Assembly: GCA_030696545.1 (NCBI GenBank)
Contig: JAUYSA010000044.1
Coordinates: 1 to 10,369, forward strand
From: Hyphomonadaceae bacterium
GTDB taxonomy: Bacteria; Pseudomonadota; Alphaproteobacteria; Caulobacterales; Hyphomonadaceae
Reading direction: 5' to 3'
Length of the DNA: 10,369 nt
A program made the translations under genes and the position numbers. Below the pieces are notes generated by a model. It searched no databases. It had not been told where the DNA came from and worked only from the letters and a program-made list of their open reading frames with translations. Below are positions 6,452-10,369 of this stretch, one piece after another (the stretch's first letter is position 1; each line of letters starts with the position of its first letter).

Positions 6452-6886
6452 TTACGCGATCCGCTTTCCCGAAGCATCGATAAGCAGTTCGCCGTCTTCC
6501 TTCGCAAAGGGCCCCGGCGGCCATTTTTCCAGCAGGTCAAGCGTCCGCTCGCTGGGGCGGCACAGGCGCACGCCCTTCGGTGTTGCGACGATCGGACGGT
6601 TTACAAGAACGGGATGGGCGACCATCGCCGACAGCAATGCCTGATCATCGACGGACGGATCAAGCAGCCCCAGCTCCGCGGCGGGCGACTTCGTGGTTCG
6701 CAGGGCGTCTCGCGCCGTCAATCCCGCGGCCGCGAAAAGCGCTTGCAGCTGCGGCTGTGTCCATCCGGTTTGCAGATAGAGGATGACAGTCGGCTCGTAG
6801 CCCGCAGCGCGGATCAATTCGAGCACATTGCGGGAGGTGCCGCATTCCGGATTGTGGTGGATGACGACGGGAAAGTGCGTGCTCAT
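6452..6886 (-). CDS. arsC: Glutaredoxin-dependent arsenate reductase
   Basis: A 144-residue ArsC of the glutaredoxin/glutathione class, which reduces arsenate to arsenite in the cytoplasm. The catalytic Cys15 lies in HHNPECGTSRNV, matching Cys12 of the plasmid R773 enzyme. The three arsenate-binding arginines are present as Arg63 (ALRTTKSP), Arg97 (VNRPIVA) and Arg110 (RLCRPSER). Length and ending (GELLIDASGKRIA) are normal. The ATG at 6886 overlaps the aqpS stop in an ATGA junction at 6883-6886, so it is the last gene of the arsR-arsH-aqpS-arsC unit; the frame remains open to 7063 but only inside aqpS. No arsenite pump gene follows, so the product is expected to leave through the neighbouring channel. 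Confidence 0.94.
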   Translation of the reverse strand: MSTHFPVVIHHNPECGTSRNVLELIRAAGYEPTVILYLQTGWTQPQLQALFAAAGLTARDALRTTKSPAAELGLLDPSVDDQALLSAMVAHPVLVNRPIVATPKGVRLCRPSERTLDLLEKWPPGPFAKEDGELLIDASGKRIA

Positions 6887-7554
6887 GTTTGCTGGTCTTT
6901 CGGGAGAAGTACGAGGCTTGCGATCCAGGCAAGCAAGGCGCCTGTAAGCTGGCCAACGATGAAGCCAGGTACATCTTCGGGACGAACGCCCGCAAACGTG
7001 TCGCTCATCGCGCGTGCAATGCTGATCGCTGGGTTGGCGAAGGATGTGCTGGCCGTCCACCAATAACCAGCCGTGATCACAAGCGCCACCGCTGTCGGGA
7101 CGGCCTCAGCCTTCCATCGCGATACAAACAGGATGGCGAACAGCAGGGCGAAGGTCGCAACGCCTTCACTCAACATCTGCGCGGGTCCGGATCGCACATG
7201 GGTTGAGACTTGCAGGATTGGCAGCTCGAACATGGCATGAGCCAGCCACGCGCCAAGAATGCATCCTGCCACCTGCGCCAACACATAGATGGTCGCAGTC
7301 ACGGGCGAAAGTTGCCGTCGCAGCGTCATCACCAGCGTGACGGCCGGGTTGAAGTGCGCGCCGGAGATGGGGCCTAAGGCGTTGATCAGCACGAACAGCA
7401 TTGCCGCCGTCGCCAGCGTGTTTCCCAACAGCGCGACTGCGTCATTTCCAGCGGCCATTCGACTCGCAAGAATGCCCGACCCGATGACGGTTCCGGTAAG
7501 CAGGATAGAGCCCAGAAGCTCTGCGCCTACCTTGCGAGGCAGCGAGGCTTTCAT
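6883..7554 (-). CDS. aqpS: AqpS-type aquaglyceroporin, arsenite channel
   Basis: A 223-residue MIP-family channel with six transmembrane segments and two half-helix loops. The first NPA motif is at residues 69-71 (GAHFNPAV), the second at 174-176 (SFANPAIS). In most aquaporins the second NPA is followed directly by Arg of the selectivity filter. Here Ile follows, with an Arg four residues after that Ile (Arg180), which would widen the filter and suits a metalloid rather than water pore. AqpS of Sinorhizobium meliloti, in a similar ars operon, lets arsenite formed by ArsC flow out of the cell, and the same is inferred here. The gene overlaps arsH at 7551-7554 and arsC at 6883-6886 by four bases each. 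No ArsB or Acr3 pump is encoded in the operon. Confidence 0.92.
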   Translation of the reverse strand: MKASLPRKVGAELLGSILLTGTVIGSGILASRMAAGNDAVALLGNTLATAAMLFVLINALGPISGAHFNPAVTLVMTLRRQLSPVTATIYVLAQVAGCILGAWLAHAMFELPILQVSTHVRSGPAQMLSEGVATFALLFAILFVSRWKAEAVPTAVALVITAGYWWTASTSFANPAISIARAMSDTFAGVRPEDVPGFIVGQLTGALLAWIASLVLLPKDQQT

Positions 7555-8246
7555 GCGTTGCCGCCTTGTCTCGCGCCTTCTTTTCGTTCGCTGTATCGGT
7601 CAGTCAGGTAGCCGGAAACATCCCGCGTTAGCAGAGTGAATTTCACGAGTTCCTCCATGACGTCGACGACGCGATCGTAATACGACGAAGGCTTCATCCG
7701 GCCAGCGTCATCAAACTCCTGAAACGCCTTGGCGACTGAAGACTGGTTGGGAATGGTGATCATTCGCATCCAGCGACCAAGTATCCGCATCTGGTTGACG
7801 GCATTGAACGACTGCGAGCCGCCCGAGACCTGCATGACCGCCAGCGTCCGCCCCTGTGTCGGGCGAACGGCGCCAACCGAAAGCGGTATCCAGTCAATCT
7901 GGGATTTCATGACGCCCGTCATCGCGCCGTGCCGTTCGGGGCTTGTCCACACCTGCCCCTCAGACCATTCGCTGAGCGCGCGCAATTCTTGCACCTTTGG
8001 ATGACTGGCGGGCGCACCGTCGGGCAAAGGCAGGCCCGCGGGATCAAAAATCTTCACCTCTGCGCCAAAATGTTCGAGCAGGCGCGCGGCTTCATGTGTG
8101 AGAAGCCGGCTGTAGGACCGCTCCCGAAGAGAGCCATAGAGCATGAGGATGCGCGGTCGGTGCGTCGAGAAGCTATTCTGCAGCCTCACAGCATCAGGAA
8201 TGTCGAGCACTGAAGACATCGCGTTCGGCAAAGCAACATCGCTCAT
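7551..8246 (-). CDS. arsH: ArsH NADPH-dependent FMN oxidoreductase
   Basis: A 231-residue flavoprotein of the ArsH branch of the NADPH-dependent FMN reductases. The phosphate-binding loop YGSLRERSYSR lies at residues 37-47. The conserved stretch SPERHGAMTGVMKSQIDWIPLS and the GGSQSFNAVNQMRILGRWMRM region follow, all typical of ArsH. The long N-terminal extension before RILMLYGS is also usual for the group. ArsH oxidises trivalent methylated or aromatic arsenicals to less toxic pentavalent forms and can reduce quinones or metals in vitro. The ATG at 8246 overlaps the arsR stop as ATGA at 8243-8246. The frame is open up to 8315, but that part lies inside arsR and is not conserved in the family. 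It acts in the cytoplasm and is co-transcribed with its neighbours. Confidence 0.94.
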   Translation of the reverse strand: MSDVALPNAMSSVLDIPDAVRLQNSFSTHRPRILMLYGSLRERSYSRLLTHEAARLLEHFGAEVKIFDPAGLPLPDGAPASHPKVQELRALSEWSEGQVWTSPERHGAMTGVMKSQIDWIPLSVGAVRPTQGRTLAVMQVSGGSQSFNAVNQMRILGRWMRMITIPNQSSVAKAFQEFDDAGRMKPSSYYDRVVDVMEELVKFTLLTRDVSGYLTDRYSERKEGARQGGNA

Positions 8247-8584
8247 GCTTTGGCGCTCGCCTTGCTGCCGCGCGTCTTGACGCTTGCAGGCGGGCACACT
8301 CCATCTGCGCAGCATTCGTCAGACAGGTAGCCGATAAGCGCTGTCATGGCAGGATAATGCGCGCGGCAGATCAGCGTGGTCGCCTGACGCTCTTGCGTTA
8401 CGAGACCGGGTTCGATCAGTTTGCGCATGTGGTGCGACAGCGTAGAGGCGGGCATTCCCAGCTTGTCCTGCACCGCGCCGACCGCGAGACCATCAACGCC
8501 GGCACGCACCAGCAATCGATAGATCTGAAGCCGCACCGGGTTTCCGAGCGCTTCAAGCTGCGCAGACGCTATTTCGAGTTTCAT
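8243..8584 (-). CDS. arsR: ArsR family arsenite-responsive repressor
   Basis: A 113-residue ArsR/SmtB winged-helix repressor. The opening MKLEIASAQLEALGNPVRLQIYRLLVRAG and the recognition helix MPASTLSHHMRKLIEPGLV (44-62) are typical. The C-terminal tail carries DECCADGVC, with Cys91, Cys92 and Cys97 as the probable As(III) site. This resembles the C-terminal trio of the Acidithiobacillus ferrooxidans type rather than the CVC motif in the DNA-binding helix of R773 ArsR. It should bind the inverted repeat at 8624-8647 and be released by arsenite or a related trivalent arsenical. The ATG at 8584 fits the family start; an upstream in-frame TTG at 8620 would add 12 unconserved residues. No ribosome binding site precedes the ATG, which may indicate a leaderless message. 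It is the first gene of the operon. Confidence 0.92.
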   Translation of the reverse strand: MKLEIASAQLEALGNPVRLQIYRLLVRAGVDGLAVGAVQDKLGMPASTLSHHMRKLIEPGLVTQERQATTLICRAHYPAMTALIGYLSDECCADGVCPPASVKTRGSKASAKA

Positions 8585-8591
8585 CGAAGGA

Positions 8592-8620
8592 TGAGTAGAT
8601 GTGCGTCCTGCGAGCGTCAA
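8592..8620 (-). promoter_or_regulatory. Candidate ars promoter giving a leaderless message
   Basis: On the minus strand TTGACG (8620-8615) is followed by 17 bases and TACTCA (8597-8592). The -35 is near consensus and the -10 is poor. The predicted transcription start falls at about 8585, next to the arsR ATG, which would explain the missing ribosome binding site. The operator lies just upstream of the -35 box. Confidence 0.35.
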
Positions 8621-8623
8621 TCA

Positions 8624-8647
8624 CTATTTCCAAATTCATGGAAATAG
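8624..8647. promoter_or_regulatory. Inverted repeat, likely ArsR operator
   Basis: A perfect palindrome with 9-bp arms, CTATTTCCA and TGGAAATAG, separated by six AT-rich bases, stands 40 bp before the arsR start. AT-rich dyads of this size are usual ArsR operators. The rest of the 187 bp between arsR and the dehydrogenase gene shows no other recognisable element. Confidence 0.75.
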
Positions 8648-8771
8648 AGGGTGCGGGTTCGTGACGATTGATTTTGCCTGGCGCTCACGAAAATCCCGCG
8701 ATGACAGCAGAGCACTTTCGCGCATCCACAGTCGTCGCGGGCAATCGTTCTTCAGCGCAGACTCGTCCGGA

Positions 8772-10369
8772 CTAGGGAAGTTCGAAGACCCAGATGTTCG
8801 AGGTGCGCACTGCCGGGTTCCTGATCTCCGGCAGCATGTTCACATAGGCCGTGCTGCGAACAGCGCCGCTGCCGCTGACGACCGCGATGTACTGCTTGCC
8901 GTTGACCTCGTAGCTGATGGGATTCGAGTTTGGCACGTCGCCAAGACGCGTGGTCCACAAACGCTTGCCCGTGGACTGGTCGTAGGCCGAGAAGGCCCGG
9001 TCCATGGAGCCGGCGAACACCAGACCGCCAGCCGTGGGCAGCGTGCTGGTGAGGATCGGCGCACGCTCGCGCGTCACCCAAAGCTGCTTTTTCGTCTTGA
9101 GATCCACCGCGACGAGGCGGCCGTAAAGCCCGTCGCTGTCCGGCATCGGCCGATTGTTGGTGCGCACGCCAGTCGACAGAAGCCCACGCTGACCTTCCGG
9201 AAGCGGCACGAGGTCCATGCACGCTTCGATCAACGGGACGAACAGCACGCCCGTGGACGGATTAAAGCCCGACGGATTGAAGTTCTTTGACCCGGCCGCG
9301 CTCGGGCAGATCATCTTCGTTTTGCCATCGCCCGGGATCAGGTCCGGATCGACGGTCTTGCGACCCGTCTTGGGATCGATCGCCGTGATGTAGTTCTGCA
9401 TCCCAAGATCGATCGAAAACAGGTATTTCCCGGTCGCCGGATCAAGCGCGTCATGCAGAGCAGCCTTGCCCGCCGTGACGAGCACGCGCCGTGCATTGCT
9501 GCCGGACCCGATGGTCATGATCTGGCGTTCGTATGCCCAGTCCAGATCCATCTGGTCGTTCTCAAGATGCTGGTAGTGCCAGACAAGTTTTCCGGTTTCC
9601 GGATTCAGCGCGATCGTGGCGTTGGTGTAGAGCGCGTCGTTGTTGGCGCCCGGCACGCGGTTGCGAAGTGGCTTGGTGTCATAAGTGGGCGCGGGGCCGA
9701 AGAAGACGAGGTTGGTCTCCTTGTCGTAGCTGCCCGGCGTCCAGATCGTGCCGCCATTGCGCGCCTCGTAGGACATGTTGTTCCAGGTGTCGTAGTTCGG
9801 CTCGCCCGGCTTCGGAATAGTGTTGAAGCGCCACGACTCCTTGCCGGTCTTGGCATCGAGCCCCACGATGACTGGCTTGGGTCCGCGGGTTCCAAATATC
9901 ACCTTGCCCCCGGCGACGATGGGGCCGCCCGACATGGTGAAGCCCGTTGCGCCGACGCCGGTGTTCCACATCACCTTGCCGGTTTTCATGTCGAGCGCCA
10001 CGATGTGCGCATCCGACGTCGGCATGAACACCATCGTGTCGTAGATCGCGATGGATTTCTTCGGCGTGGGCGTCACGTCCTTCGGGAGGCGATAGGTATA
10101 TTGCCACAGGATGTCGCCGGTGACGGCGTCCACGGCCTGCATGACGTCCTTGAAGGCGTGGACAAACATGATGCCGTCATGCACCAGCGGCGTGTTCTGG
10201 TTCGGCCCCGGCGGCAGCGACAATGACCACGCAAGCCGCAGCTTGCTGACATTGTTCTTGTTGATCTTGTTGAGCGGGCTGAAGCCCTGAGCATCGCGCG
10301 TCCGGCGCCCATCGAGCCAGTCTGCGGAAGAGGGCGACGACAGCATCGCCTCCGTCACTGGTGTGATCT
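8772..10369 (-). CDS. PQQ-dependent alcohol dehydrogenase-like quinoprotein (N-terminus beyond window edge)
   Basis: About 531 residues of a periplasmic-type eight-bladed propeller quinoprotein are visible; the frame is open through the right edge. The first visible residues (TPVTEAMLSSPSSADWL) match the start of the mature domain, so the signal peptide and true start lie outside. Repeated W-docking segments are seen, such as AVDAVTGDILWQY, ALDMKTGKVMWNT, GLDAKTGKESWRF, ALNPETGKLVWHY and AYDQSTGKRLWTT. ICPSAAGSKNFNPSGFNP, EACMDLVP and the C-terminal NPAVRTSNIWVFELP also fit this group. No cytochrome c CxxCH motif and no vicinal Cys-Cys pair is present; only two cysteines are visible. The catalytic Asp region reads NDQMDLDW, with two Asp spaced by one residue. 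It would oxidise an alcohol and pass electrons to a separate carrier. The substrate cannot be told, and no link to the ars genes is evident. Confidence 0.88.
   Translation of the reverse strand, partial: ITPVTEAMLSSPSSADWLDGRRTRDAQGFSPLNKINKNNVSKLRLAWSLSLPPGPNQNTPLVHDGIMFVHAFKDVMQAVDAVTGDILWQYTYRLPKDVTPTPKKSIAIYDTMVFMPTSDAHIVALDMKTGKVMWNTGVGATGFTMSGGPIVAGGKVIFGTRGPKPVIVGLDAKTGKESWRFNTIPKPGEPNYDTWNNMSYEARNGGTIWTPGSYDKETNLVFFGPAPTYDTKPLRNRVPGANNDALYTNATIALNPETGKLVWHYQHLENDQMDLDWAYERQIMTIGSGSNARRVLVTAGKAALHDALDPATGKYLFSIDLGMQNYITAIDPKTGRKTVDPDLIPGDGKTKMICPSAAGSKNFNPSGFNPSTGVLFVPLIEACMDLVPLPEGQRGLLSTGVRTNNRPMPDSDGLYGRLVAVDLKTKKQLWVTRERAPILTSTLPTAGGLVFAGSMDRAFSAYDQSTGKRLWTTRLGDVPNSNPISYEVNGKQYIAVVSGSGAVRSTAYVNMLPEIRNPAVRTSNIWVFELP

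Noticed and set aside
9453..10226. A 257-residue plus-strand open frame opposite the PQQ dehydrogenase
   Set aside because: It is a mirror frame of a well-conserved quinoprotein; its His-, Arg- and Val-rich sequence shows no domain.

Overview
The window reads as chromosomal DNA of a GC-rich alphaproteobacterium. The evidence is a SigF/NrsF metal-stress pair beside a bufferin operon in the arrangement I recall from Caulobacter, an arsR-arsH-aqpS-arsC operon of rhizobial type, and a PQQ dehydrogenase. The genus cannot be fixed from the sequence. I see no tRNA, rRNA, CRISPR array, insertion sequence or phage gene.

Layout, left to right. (1) Positions 1-2323: two tandem transglutaminase-like cysteine-enzyme genes on the minus strand, the first cut by the window edge. 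An N-formylglutamate amidohydrolase-like gene diverges from them, and its TTG start overlaps the neighbour's ATG by one base. (2) Positions 2407-3755, minus strand: sigF (ECF sigma factor), nrsF (its membrane anti-sigma factor, with both conserved cysteines) and a 55-residue DUF2256 zinc-ribbon protein, tightly spaced. (3) Positions 3872-6244, minus strand: a bufferin operon. It encodes a DUF2282 precursor peptide with signal sequence and four cysteines, a DUF692/MNIO maturase, its DUF2063 partner and a DoxX-family membrane protein. A near-consensus SigF promoter, GTAACC-N16-CGGAT, lies upstream. (4) Positions 6452-8584, minus strand: arsR-arsH-aqpS-arsC, each junction an ATGA stop/start overlap, with a perfect 9+9 bp inverted repeat upstream as the likely ArsR operator. 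(5) Positions 8772-10369, minus strand: a PQQ-dependent alcohol dehydrogenase-like protein whose start lies beyond the right edge.

How the genes fit together. Regions 2 and 3 form one inferred circuit. A thiol-reactive metal is sensed by the NrsF cysteines, SigF is released, and SigF drives the bufferin operon, whose exported and modified peptide binds metal (copper, by family knowledge) in the periplasm. Region 4 handles arsenic: arsenate is reduced by ArsC, and arsenite probably leaves through the AqpS channel, since no ArsB or Acr3 pump gene is present. ArsH deals with trivalent organoarsenicals. Regions 2-4 together form a compact metal and metalloid defence island. Region 1 looks like peptide or amide chemistry of unknown target, and region 5 like periplasmic oxidation; neither has a demonstrable link to the island.
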